Shown here: positions 8,430-16,013 of the stretch, in pieces
How positions within the stretch are numbered: the stretch's first letter is position 1
How the letters are laid out: every line of letters begins with the position of its first letter
Source: Armatimonas sp043757465
GTDB lineage: Bacteria; Armatimonadota; Armatimonadia; Armatimonadales; Armatimonadaceae
Assembly (NCBI RefSeq): GCF_043757465.1
Contig: NZ_JAYVPL010000055.1
Span: forward strand, 1-64,000
Length of the DNA: 64,000 nucleotides
Direction of reading: 5' to 3'
The notes under the pieces: model-generated
Told to the model about the DNA's origin: nothing
Database searches by the model: none
What the model saw: only the letters and a program-made list of their open reading frames with translations
Translations under genes and position numbers: made by a program

Positions 8430-11400
8430 TTAAACTGTCAGCCCTTCCACACTCTCGCCTGCCAGCGCCCGCTTGGTGAGCTGCACCAGCGCCCACTCGG
8501 CATCGCGTACACATCCCGAGCCTCGGGCGAGGGCAAGTAACGTTGCGATATCAATCTGCGCTTCCGGTGCGGCGTTTTCCTGGCGTACTTTGACTTTTTC
8601 TTTGGCCCGGCGCGATTTGTGGCGAGCACGGAGTACGATCCGGTCAAAACCAGGCGCGGAAATCTCCCCTGCCACCTCGGCGGCGAAGGCTTGTATGTCC
8701 GGCTCGTCGTGCTCAAACAGAGCGAGTGCGAGTCTTTCGCCCGTGAGCGTCTTTGCCGTTACGAATTCTCTCCCATAGCGACGCACCGAAAACACCGGGC
8801 TATCACAGAGCGCCAGCGCACGGTACTCCAGATCCTCGACCGCACTTGCTTCAAACCAGCGCTTGCCGACGGCCACACTTCCGGGAATCTCGCACTCCAG
8901 CAGGCGCAGGGCAAAGGTGAGGCGCAGTGTACGCCGCTCAACGATCTCCAGCGCGGGCGTTCGCACATCGGCAAGCACGTGGGTGGCAGCCAAGAGCAAG
9001 AGCCCTTCATCGGATTCCAGCTTGGGCCAGTGGCGCACCAGCCAGCGCCCGAGTAACGGCCCCAGCGCGGACTCACGAATGTCCAAGAGATGCGCTGCAT
9101 CCTCACAGGTCAGCAGACACTCGGTGATCGCGGAGTCGGATAAGACACGAGCTTCCAGATTGCCCGTCGTGTCGTTTTGCAGAGCGGCAGGCAAGGCACT
9201 CCAGAGCTCGACAATCCCCAAGCCCTCGCGCAAGTTGCGCACCCAGCCATCGCGAATCCGGCCCCAGACACTGTCTTCCGCTGCTGCGATAAGGCGCAGC
9301 GTGGCACCCACCGGGAGCGTCTGGGTGAGCGCTGTAAACGCCTGGGCATCGAGCAGACCCACTAAAAACGGGCGCTCGGTAAGAAGCTGGATCAGCTCGT
9401 CAGTAGAAAAACCAGCCCGTCCCAAAGTCGCCAGAGCAAAGGGGGAACTCATGGCGGTGTGCTGTGCGCTATTGAAAGAGTGGGTCGCTAATAAGTCCTC
9501 CCAGAGGCTCCGCAAGGCGTCCTTAGGGGTCGCCGACGATGCCAAGACCCGCCAGAATGCTTCGCGAATCAGCGCATTTCCGTGCTCCATAAGCTCGTAG
9601 GACTCGCCCAAGCTCTTTCCCGCCGCTCCCCGTTCCAGTGCGACGATCAGCGCCTCACGGTCACTCTCATGGACACACGGCACCAGCTCCAGCCACTCTT
9701 CCAGCGTGCCTTCGTCCACGGATAGTGCTGCGCCCAGCGCCAGCTCCCGTAGTGCTTGCTTGCCCGTCGCCAGTAGTCCGGGCACCAGTCGAATAATCGC
9801 GGTCCCACCGACGGACTCAGGGAAGTGCTCCGCCACCAGCCCCGCAATTGCTCCAAAGCGCCGGAGTTTTGTTGGATCACTGGCTCGTAGAACGCACTCG
9901 ACAAAAGTTGCTTTCCACTGCGCGTCGGCGTTTGCGTGGCGCACAATAGCGGGCAAGAGCTTCGTTCGCTGACGGGCAACCGCGCGAGTAAACCCTAGCG
10001 CAGCAAGCTCGGGCGTGAGGCGCGTTGCCGCAACCAGCTCCCGCACGCCGTAGGCAGTGAGCAAGAGCGAGGGCATCGCGACGCCACTTCCGTTCGCAGT
10101 GGGCACCTCGGCTCTTGTCGCCCGCAAGGCTTTGAGCGCCAGCTCCCGCGCCTGCCATAGGCACTTGTCACGAAGATAGAGCTTGGCCGCAAGTTCGGGA
10201 TGGGCCTTCCAAGCCGCCGCCCCACGAGCTTCAAGGCGACGAATCGAGAGACCAAGTGTCTGTTTTTCGACAAACGCCCCCCGCCCATGGCTACGCTGCT
10301 CAAAGCGCTTCCCGGTGGCAAAGAGCAAGTCGTAGGCCACCCAGTGCTGGGTGGGATCGAGTGGCTCGGTGAGGGCGCACAGAGTTCGATACGCCAGCTC
10401 TCCAAAGCGCTTCGGGTCGGTCAGCGCTAACCCACGCAGATGGCGACGGGCGCGGCGCTTCATGTAGCCCAGCGTTTTTGGAGAGGGCGGTGTGCCGTAG
10501 GGCGTCGGGCGCTCGGGGTAGGCGAGATTATACAGAGCCAGTCCCTGCCAGGCATAGGTAAAGAGCCAGTCGCCACCCACAGTAAGCCCCTGGACTTGCA
10601 CGCTCCGTGGAGCTGGTAGTAGCTTTAGAGCGGCTTCCCGTCCGTCTACCAGATGTGTCTCATGCTGGTTTGCCACCGTCACCAGCCCCTGGTGCACCAG
10701 TATCGTTGCCCCATGATTACCGTATTGATTCCGCAGATCCAGCTCAATATGCCCTGTCTGCCGTGGAGACGTTGGCTCGCTTAGCTCTATCCGATACAGG
10801 AACTGAGTCCGGTTGTCGGATTGGGTCAGAACAAAGGCGGACTTGCCTTCCAGAGCCACAACCTTAGCCTTGCTCAATGGCAGCTCACCAATGACAGTCA
10901 ATTTCTTCGGGTCGCGAGTATCGAGGACTTTGATGCCCCCCGGAGTCGGCAGGCGGTTCCAGGCAAAGCCCGCTCCCTCGCCAAGTATCACCGCAAAGCC
11001 CTCGCCGAGAGCCACTTGCTTGGCCCCACGCAAATCTAATGCAGTGCCAGAGCCGTGAATATCGCGCAAGTCAAACACACGGAGCGCATCTTTGACAATC
11101 ACATAGAGGTAGGGAAACTGCGCCGCAATGTGCAGACTATTTAGATTCAGTGTCGCGAGAAGTTTCAGCGCGTCTTTTTCGGGTTCGTAGACCTGAAGCG
11201 CTCCTGCATAGGCAAGTACAACTAATGGGCCGCACCAGAGCACCTGGCGAAGCTCACGCTGCGTACTATCTAGTTTGACGATCCCGACTTTCTTGGGCTT
11301 GAGCTTATCGAGCACCGAAAAGTCTAGCAGCGAGAGATACGGATTGTTGTAACTACGATCCAACGCGATGGCAAGCCTATCGCCTTGCGCCGCAATCCCT

Positions 11401-11618
11401 CGAATCTGCTGAACCCGCCCGATGTCCACACGCGGCTGCTCAATACGCTGGCTCAGCGGCGTGTTATCAAGTCGGGCGATCAGCGCTCCCAGAAGCTCAG
11501 GATCGGCATCGGGGTCCGCTTCGAGCGTTTTGTAGAGAGACTTCAGCTCCCGCCAAGCACCAAAAACGATGGGGGTTTCTTGGATAAAGCGAAGCGATGA
11601 CGTCTCAGTTTCGGGCAT
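8430..11618 (-). CDS. Large beta-propeller plus ARM/HEAT-repeat protein (retron ARM-like partner)
   Basis: A 1062-residue protein, first gene after the retron ncRNA. Residues about 60-390 look like a beta-propeller: repeated hydrophobic strands such as GDRLAIALD, GPLVVLAYAGALQVYE, and FPYLYVIVKDALRVFDLRD. From about 400 to the end it is helical and ARM/HEAT-like, with many ALRELALGAAL-type helix pairs. This matches the ARM component of type XIII retrons as I recall it. No enzymatic motif is visible. The start is ATG 11618 with GGAAG about six bases upstream; a GTG at 11633 is possible but lies before that site. The a2 arm of the ncRNA ends only 23 nt upstream, so mRNA and ncRNA are probably one primary transcript. 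Confidence 0.75.
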   Translation of the reverse strand: MPETETSSLRFIQETPIVFGAWRELKSLYKTLEADPDADPELLGALIARLDNTPLSQRIEQPRVDIGRVQQIRGIAAQGDRLAIALDRSYNNPYLSLLDFSVLDKLKPKKVGIVKLDSTQRELRQVLWCGPLVVLAYAGALQVYEPEKDALKLLATLNLNSLHIAAQFPYLYVIVKDALRVFDLRDIHGSGTALDLRGAKQVALGEGFAVILGEGAGFAWNRLPTPGGIKVLDTRDPKKLTVIGELPLSKAKVVALEGKSAFVLTQSDNRTQFLYRIELSEPTSPRQTGHIELDLRNQYGNHGATILVHQGLVTVANQHETHLVDGREAALKLLPAPRSVQVQGLTVGGDWLFTYAWQGLALYNLAYPERPTPYGTPPSPKTLGYMKRRARRHLRGLALTDPKRFGELAYRTLCALTEPLDPTQHWVAYDLLFATGKRFEQRSHGRGAFVEKQTLGLSIRRLEARGAAAWKAHPELAAKLYLRDKCLWQARELALKALRATRAEVPTANGSGVAMPSLLLTAYGVRELVAATRLTPELAALGFTRAVARQRTKLLPAIVRHANADAQWKATFVECVLRASDPTKLRRFGAIAGLVAEHFPESVGGTAIIRLVPGLLATGKQALRELALGAALSVDEGTLEEWLELVPCVHESDREALIVALERGAAGKSLGESYELMEHGNALIREAFWRVLASSATPKDALRSLWEDLLATHSFNSAQHTAMSSPFALATLGRAGFSTDELIQLLTERPFLVGLLDAQAFTALTQTLPVGATLRLIAAAEDSVWGRIRDGWVRNLREGLGIVELWSALPAALQNDTTGNLEARVLSDSAITECLLTCEDAAHLLDIRESALGPLLGRWLVRHWPKLESDEGLLLLAATHVLADVRTPALEIVERRTLRLTFALRLLECEIPGSVAVGKRWFEASAVEDLEYRALALCDSPVFSVRRYGREFVTAKTLTGERLALALFEHDEPDIQAFAAEVAGEISAPGFDRIVLRARHKSRRAKEKVKVRQENAAPEAQIDIATLLALARGSGCVRDAEWALVQLTKRALAGESVEGLTV

Positions 11619-11641
11619 GGTGATCTTCCACACAGCATTCT

Positions 11642-11657
11642 GTGTTTGGGTGGAGGG
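11642..11657 (-). repeat. a2 arm of the retron RNA
   Basis: On the plus strand gtgtttgggtggaggg; its reverse complement, ccctccacccaaacac, matches the a1 arm at 11893-11909 except for one extra base. It lies 23 nt before the ARM start codon. Confidence 0.75.
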
Positions 11658-11701
11658 CAGAATCGCTACTATCTCTCAGGGACCGGCGACGATCACTGTA
11701 G

Positions 11702-11787
11702 GCGCAGACGCCACTAGTAGTGGTCTACGGGGCGTGGCCGCAGGCTCCTCAGCGCGAACGGTAGACCACTACTAGTGGCGTCTGCGC
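11702..11787 (-). repeat. 27-bp perfect inverted repeat: msd stem
   Basis: Arms 11702-11728 and 11761-11787 are perfectly complementary over 27 bp, with a 32-nt loop at 11729-11760. This is by far the strongest inverted repeat I see in the window. It lies exactly where the reverse-transcribed msd of a retron is expected, between the msr hairpins and a2. The arms carry a CCACTAGTAG core that is itself near-palindromic. Confidence 0.95.
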
Positions 11788-11892
11788 TGAGTCGCATCAG
11801 CGACCGGTGATGTAAAGCGAGCTTTACGGCCACCACGACGAAACATCGTGGCTCAAACCCGAGGGTTTGAAAGGCTAACGATTTTAGTTCCA

Positions 11893-11909
11893 CCCTCCAC
11901 ACCAAACAC
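11893..11909 (-). repeat. a1 arm of the retron RNA
   Basis: Plus strand ccctccacaccaaacac. It pairs with the a2 arm at 11642-11657 over 16 positions with one bulged A. It lies immediately at the predicted transcription start, so the RNA would begin with the pairing arm. Confidence 0.75.
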
Positions 11910-11916
11910 TACGGGA

Positions 11917-11946
11917 AGTATGCCCGACCCGGAACACGAATGTCAA
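11917..11946 (-). promoter_or_regulatory. Predicted sigma-70-like promoter of the retron operon
   Basis: On the minus strand a perfect -35 TTGACA (11946-11941) is followed after 18 bp by CATACT (11922-11917), which matches TATAAT at four of six positions. Transcription is then expected at about 11910, the first base of the a1 arm at 11909. The fit of promoter to RNA end is strong mutual support. Confidence 0.7.
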
Positions 11947-11954
11947 TTTTTTTC

Positions 11955-12390
11955 TCAGAAAAATACGGCAGCGGGAAGCTTGCTATCGTCCACGGCCTTG
12001 GTGATTCCTAGCTGCGAGGCAATACTTGTCAGCCAGATGTGCTGGTCGCCAAAGCTCTGGTGGGGCTGTGGGTTCCACTTGTGTGTATTGACCCCGTAGC
12101 CTAGCGGGCTGACCAAGTCGTTCTCGATAATATCCAGCTCTTGATTGGTTGCCTTGGGGTTGGTTCCCCCGGAGCCATCGTGGGTCATGAGCCAGAACGA
12201 CGAGTGCCAGCCCGCACCAGGAGAAGTCTTGAAGCGCGCCGGTGTAGTGCTTATCGCCCGCATCCTCTTTCTTGAGCTCCAGCCACAGAAAGCCGTCTTT
12301 GACCGTGACATTCTCGGGTTTCTGGGTGCTCCAGTGCTTGCTGTCGGTGCGGTAGCCCTCTCCCGACCAGCGCTGCTCCCCGACAATCAG
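11955..12390 (-). pseudogene. GH16 glycosidase remnant, internally deleted and truncated
   Basis: Two reading frames together spell part of a GH16 laminarinase-like enzyme. In the frame of the large upstream gene, SKHWSTQKPENVTVKDG and then HYTG match the start of the GH16 sandwich. At about 12236 the reading must change frame to continue with ARFKTSPGAGWHSSFWLMTHD and the catalytic-type QELDIIE motif, then GYGVNTHKW. The usual 15-20 residues between these parts (the YGYFE region) are missing, so a deletion both removed residues and shifted the frame. The tail after HQSFGDQHIWL no longer resembles GH16 and stops at 11955. The remnant ends only nine bases from the retron promoter. Confidence 0.7.
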
Positions 12391-15300
12391 GATGCCGCTC
12401 AGGTAGAGGCCATTTATCGCAAACGGTGTCTTGTCTGCCATGGTCTTGCTGACAGCACTCTTGTCGGGGGCCTTGGCCAGCAGCTCGAGCTGGACATCGT
12501 GGTCGGTGTCCGTAAGCGTCTCCGGGAAGAACCAGGGCTTGAGAAAGAAGCGCCCCGGCTGCGAGTAGGCATCAAAGAGCGTCCCCTCGACGCTTTTCCC
12601 GTCCACCGTCACGCGAAAGATTCCGTTCTCCGGCCCCTTGAGCCCCACCAGCCCGAGCTGTGTCCCTTTAAACCGAAAGGCGATCCGTGCGCCCGGCTGA
12701 GTGGCAGTCCAGGTCGGAGGCACTAGCCCACCTTTCTGGGTCGTGAGGTGCGGGTCGGTGTCCGAAACGCGGCTCCAGTGGGAGCTTAGCGTGAGCGAAT
12801 CCAGCGTGAGAAGCCTTGCCCGCTGCCAGTGGCCCGGGCTGAGCGGAGCAGGGAGCGCATGTGCCCCCTTTGTCCCTGTGGCAAAAAAGCCCGGCAGTGC
12901 CCCCGCGAGGCGCTCGGCGTAGAGCTGGTGCCCGGCTGCACCGGGGTGAACCTTGTCTTTGGTAAAGCCCGCGCTGTCACGGGGCGAGGTGAAGACCAGG
13001 GTTCCTGCCGCCACGCGCCGCGCCACTTCGACCCCAAAGTTCAGCGAGGGAATGCCGTAGTGCGCCGCCACACGCTCCATTGAGACGGCGGAGCTCTGGT
13101 AGCGCCCGGCTTTTAGCTCGGGGAGCATGTTCTCGCTCACGGTGTAGACAAAACAGATGTCGGTGGTGGGACGGGCGGCCCAGGTCTGCCGCACAATCCC
13201 CTCCAGCTGCGCCTCGACTTTAGCAGAGCCAACCCCGTCGTTGACGGCAAACTCGACAAACAAGAGATCGGGTTTCTTGGAGAGCACATCCCGCTCCAGC
13301 CGCGCCGCCCCGAAGTTCGAGCCCGTGCCCGAGACGGCGGCGAAGATCTCGGTGACCGCTGACTTCGGGAACTGCTTTTTCAGGTTCTCCCGCGTGTGGA
13401 CGCGCCAGCCCTCCGCTGCCGTGATGCTCCCGCCCAGAAAGGCAACCCGTAGCGGCTGGCCCGCAGCGCCCTTGGCAGCGACATTGGGCAGGCCCCCGCG
13501 TGGGTAAAACTCTGCAAGCGGGGCAGACACTGCGGGTGTTTGGTGAGGCGGAGACAGAGGAGGGAAAAATATCATGGTTCTCTCTGGAGTGTGATGAGCT
13601 CGGTTTTCTGGAGTGTGCCGCGTGGCACTCATGCCGAGCAGCTCTTTCTGGAACTGGGGCCGAATCTGCATTCCCGGGATCTTGAGCGTGGCAATGCCCT
13701 TTGGGGCGAGCTTCACACGGGGATTGATCGGATGACCGGGAAGGAGCCCACCGTTGAAGCTCAGGACGACCGTCACCGGCTCCGACGATTGGTTTGTCAG
13801 TGCCAGATAGAGCGTCTTGCCATCGCCGCTTCGGGCGGCGATGTAGTTCACGTGGGGGATGCTCACTCCGACGAGCCCACGGGGCATCCAGAGCCAGACA
13901 TCTTTATCCCCCTCCCAGACTCCCGGGCGGTCGCCGTAGATGCGGCTCTTGAGGTAGGCGTAGCCCTCGGCGTAGCGTGCGGGGAACCGAATCGCGCCGT
14001 GGCTGCGGGTCTCTACCTCAGAGATTAAGTAGTCCAGCACCAGCGCGATATGCGGCCAGCCGTGATTGAAGTGAAACGAGTTGTAGCTCAGCTCCGAAAA
14101 CGCATGAAGCGGGTAGTCCGGCTTCTCGTAGACCGTCGTGCGAGCCGTGTTCATGTGGTAGCCGGGGAAGCTGGCGTAGCGCCCGATTATGGCGGCGCGT
14201 GCCAGGTCGTGCAGGAACGTGTCGCCCGTGCGCGCAGCGATTCGCAGTAGCCACGGGGCGAAGCAGGTCAGGAAGATCCCCCGGTGCCCGACACTCGTCC
14301 CGGATGCCTCCGCCGTCAGCCCAATCTCAGAGAGCCGCCACGCAGGGACAGTCTCCTCGGGCACGGGCATCGGTCCCTTGGTGCGCTTGGCAAGATAGCT
14401 ATAGACCGGCGCTTTCCCGCCTTTATTCACCGTGATGCTCTCTTGGGGAATCGCGGGGCAGAGCCAGATAAACTGCGTGAAGCGCAGCGCCGCTTCGTGG
14501 GCCGCGTCCTGGTAGCGCGTCTCGCTGGTCGCTTCGTAGAGATTCCAGAGCGCAAAAAAGTCAGGGACAAAGCTATTCCAAAAAAACGTGCCCGGTGCAA
14601 ACGCACTCTGCCGCGTCTGCACCTGCGACTTCAGGTAGGCATCGGCCTTCGTGCGTGCGGCATCGAGCCAGCGCTTCTCTCCCGTTGCATAGAGCGCCGC
14701 CAGCTCTGAGAGTGGGGCGCACGGACCGAGCAGCCGCCATGACGGGTTCTGGATCTTGATGTCCGGCGAGGTCGAGAAGAGGAATTTTTCTCGGGAGAGC
14801 AGGTACTCGATCAGCGGGTAGGCCCGCTCTTTATAGATCCCTGGGTCGTCGAGCACCAGCGCGGCGGAGAGCGGGTGGAGCGCGGAGACATTCTTCACGG
14901 TGCCGGGCGCATCGGTCTCGTAGGAGAAGCCCTTGAGCTCTTTATTGAACTGGCTGTACTCGCTCAGCCCGTAGGTCACCATGTTCTCCAGGGTCTGGTT
15001 GAGCGAGTGGGTCGTGCTCTGCCGGTAGTCGCGAAAGCCGTAGAGCCCTCGCGCCAGGCTCTGGTAGGTTGCCAGCAGCGACTGCGGCTGCGTGATCAGG
15101 CGGAGCGAGAATGTAAACCCCTCACTCGGCTTGCGCTTCGAGCCCGTGCCACCGAGCATCGGCGCAAAGAGCATCGGGCGTGCCTTGCCGTCGCTGTCGC
15201 GGAGTGCCACCCCGAAGCGGGAGTTCTCAAAAGTCGGGAGGGGCTGAAACGGCAGCTCGGCAGGCTCGGCGATCAGGCCGTAGGTCTGGTTCTCCACCAT

Positions 15301-15948
15301 CACCAGCGTGGTCGGGAGTGGGCAGTGAAAGGCGGGCGTGAGAAACGAGGCGCTGGGGAAGCGCTTCTCCTGCCAGATCAGCGGCTGCCAGCTCTCCTGA
15401 GTGTGTGCGGATTCCGTGGCGGCGGCTCCGAGATAGCCCACGGAGTAGAATCCCGCTCGCTTGGGTGTGAAAGTGAAGCGCAGGCGCGGGCTCTCGCGCC
15501 CCGGCAAGAGGGTCACCTCTGCCGTAAGCGTAAAGTCGGCGTGCTCGGCAAAGTGCCAGTGGACAGTCCGGCCCACCACCTCGCTCCGCACGGCCATGAG
15601 TGTAACCGAGGCGGCGGCGTGGAAGAGATCGCCGGTTCGGTTGCCCCCACTGCCCTGGAGTGTCGTGGGGTTCAGACCATCGCCCGCCGTGACCGTGGTG
15701 TCCGTCGGCGCGGCTTTCAGCGAGCCGTCTGCCGTTTTCGAGGCGGTGAGCCACGTCGGGACGCTGTAGTTGATGCCCTGCGGCAGCGCGGCGCGGCGCA
15801 GGGCGAGCTTCGGGTCGCTGTCTCGCAGGAGCACTAAAAATTGCGGCGCAAAGCGGGTTGGAGCGCCTCCGGTGTTTGCCGAAACCGACAGCGTACCGTC
15901 CGACTGAACCATCAGTGTGTAGGCCGCGTTCTTCAGCACGACAGGCAC
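11983..15948 (-). CDS. Fused glycan-degradation protein: alpha/alpha-barrel-like domain plus SGNH hydrolase, with scarred ends
   Basis: One open frame of 1321 codons containing several modules. Residues about 1-780 look like a large polysaccharide-lyase or glycosidase-type protein with a beta-rich N-terminal part and a helical barrel (for example GTFFWNSFVPDFFALWNLYEA). A second module, starting near MIFFPPLSP (ATG at 13575, with AGAGAG upstream), is an SGNH/GDSL hydrolase: block I FLGGSIT, then FVEFAVNDG, and the Asp-His block DKVHPGAAGH. The last part runs into a GH16 fragment in a shifted frame. The GTG start at 15948 follows a stop and has no good ribosome site, so the N terminus may be truncated. 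Probably two originally separate genes joined by rearrangement, the SGNH gene perhaps still translated from 13575. Confidence 0.6.
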   Translation of the reverse strand: MPVVLKNAAYTLMVQSDGTLSVSANTGGAPTRFAPQFLVLLRDSDPKLALRRAALPQGINYSVPTWLTASKTADGSLKAAPTDTTVTAGDGLNPTTLQGSGGNRTGDLFHAAASVTLMAVRSEVVGRTVHWHFAEHADFTLTAEVTLLPGRESPRLRFTFTPKRAGFYSVGYLGAAATESAHTQESWQPLIWQEKRFPSASFLTPAFHCPLPTTLVMVENQTYGLIAEPAELPFQPLPTFENSRFGVALRDSDGKARPMLFAPMLGGTGSKRKPSEGFTFSLRLITQPQSLLATYQSLARGLYGFRDYRQSTTHSLNQTLENMVTYGLSEYSQFNKELKGFSYETDAPGTVKNVSALHPLSAALVLDDPGIYKERAYPLIEYLLSREKFLFSTSPDIKIQNPSWRLLGPCAPLSELAALYATGEKRWLDAARTKADAYLKSQVQTRQSAFAPGTFFWNSFVPDFFALWNLYEATSETRYQDAAHEAALRFTQFIWLCPAIPQESITVNKGGKAPVYSYLAKRTKGPMPVPEETVPAWRLSEIGLTAEASGTSVGHRGIFLTCFAPWLLRIAARTGDTFLHDLARAAIIGRYASFPGYHMNTARTTVYEKPDYPLHAFSELSYNSFHFNHGWPHIALVLDYLISEVETRSHGAIRFPARYAEGYAYLKSRIYGDRPGVWEGDKDVWLWMPRGLVGVSIPHVNYIAARSGDGKTLYLALTNQSSEPVTVVLSFNGGLLPGHPINPRVKLAPKGIATLKIPGMQIRPQFQKELLGMSATRHTPENRAHHTPERTMIFFPPLSPPHQTPAVSAPLAEFYPRGGLPNVAAKGAAGQPLRVAFLGGSITAAEGWRVHTRENLKKQFPKSAVTEIFAAVSGTGSNFGAARLERDVLSKKPDLLFVEFAVNDGVGSAKVEAQLEGIVRQTWAARPTTDICFVYTVSENMLPELKAGRYQSSAVSMERVAAHYGIPSLNFGVEVARRVAAGTLVFTSPRDSAGFTKDKVHPGAAGHQLYAERLAGALPGFFATGTKGAHALPAPLSPGHWQRARLLTLDSLTLSSHWSRVSDTDPHLTTQKGGLVPPTWTATQPGARIAFRFKGTQLGLVGLKGPENGIFRVTVDGKSVEGTLFDAYSQPGRFFLKPWFFPETLTDTDHDVQLELLAKAPDKSAVSKTMADKTPFAINGLYLSGILIVGEQRWSGEGYRTDSKHWSTQKPENVTVKDGFLWLELKKEDAGDKHYTGALQDFSWCGLALVVLAHDPRWLRGNQPQGNQSRAGYYRERLGQPARLRGQYTQVEPTAPPELWRPAHLADKYCLAARNHQGRGR

Positions 15949-16013
15949 TAGATGTAGTAGTCCGGGTCACGAAAGATCGCTCGTGCGGGAACGGGCAGGA
16001 GGGTAAGCGTCAT
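15949..16013 (-). pseudogene. N-terminal stub of a deleted glycosidase-like gene
   Basis: ATG at 16013 overlaps the stop of the upstream FAD oxidoreductase gene as ATGA, with AGGAGGGG just before it, a good translation start. It encodes only about 21 residues ending ARAIFRDPDYYI before TAG at 15950. The RDPDYYI segment resembles the start of GH43-like five-bladed-propeller proteins of similar bacteria, where it continues into a full enzyme. I read it as the stub left when most of the gene, and probably the start of the next one, was deleted. Confidence 0.5.

Larger units (their letters stand above)
11642..11909 (-). ncRNA. Candidate retron msr-msd non-coding RNA
   Basis: Read on the minus strand, 5' to 3'. 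The a1 arm is at 11909-11893. A TTAGC motif follows at 11878-11874, like the branch-site motif of classical retrons, with its G opposite 11875. Four small hairpins make up the msr: 11869-11854 (CAAACC-CTCG-GGTTTG), 11851-11833, 11827-11812 (GTAAAG-CTCG-CTTTAC) and 11804-11791. Next come a 27-bp perfect msd stem (11787-11761 with 11728-11702, 32-nt loop), about 44 nt of unpaired sequence, and the a2 arm at 11657-11642. The arms a1 and a2 pair over 16 bp with one bulged base. The order a1, branch motif, hairpins, long msd stem, a2 is the architecture of a retron transcript. msDNA of up to about 130 nt is expected from 11658-11788. No expression data are available. Confidence 0.85.

Noticed and set aside
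11702..11787. 27-bp inverted repeat taken as a transcription terminator or MITE
   Set aside because: It has no T-run, lies just downstream of a promoter and between a1/a2 arms and msr-like hairpins, and is next to a retron operon; the msd reading explains all parts.
15227..15970. Minus-strand open frame of 247 codons
   Set aside because: Arg/Ala/His-rich shadow of the large glycan-degradation gene in another frame.
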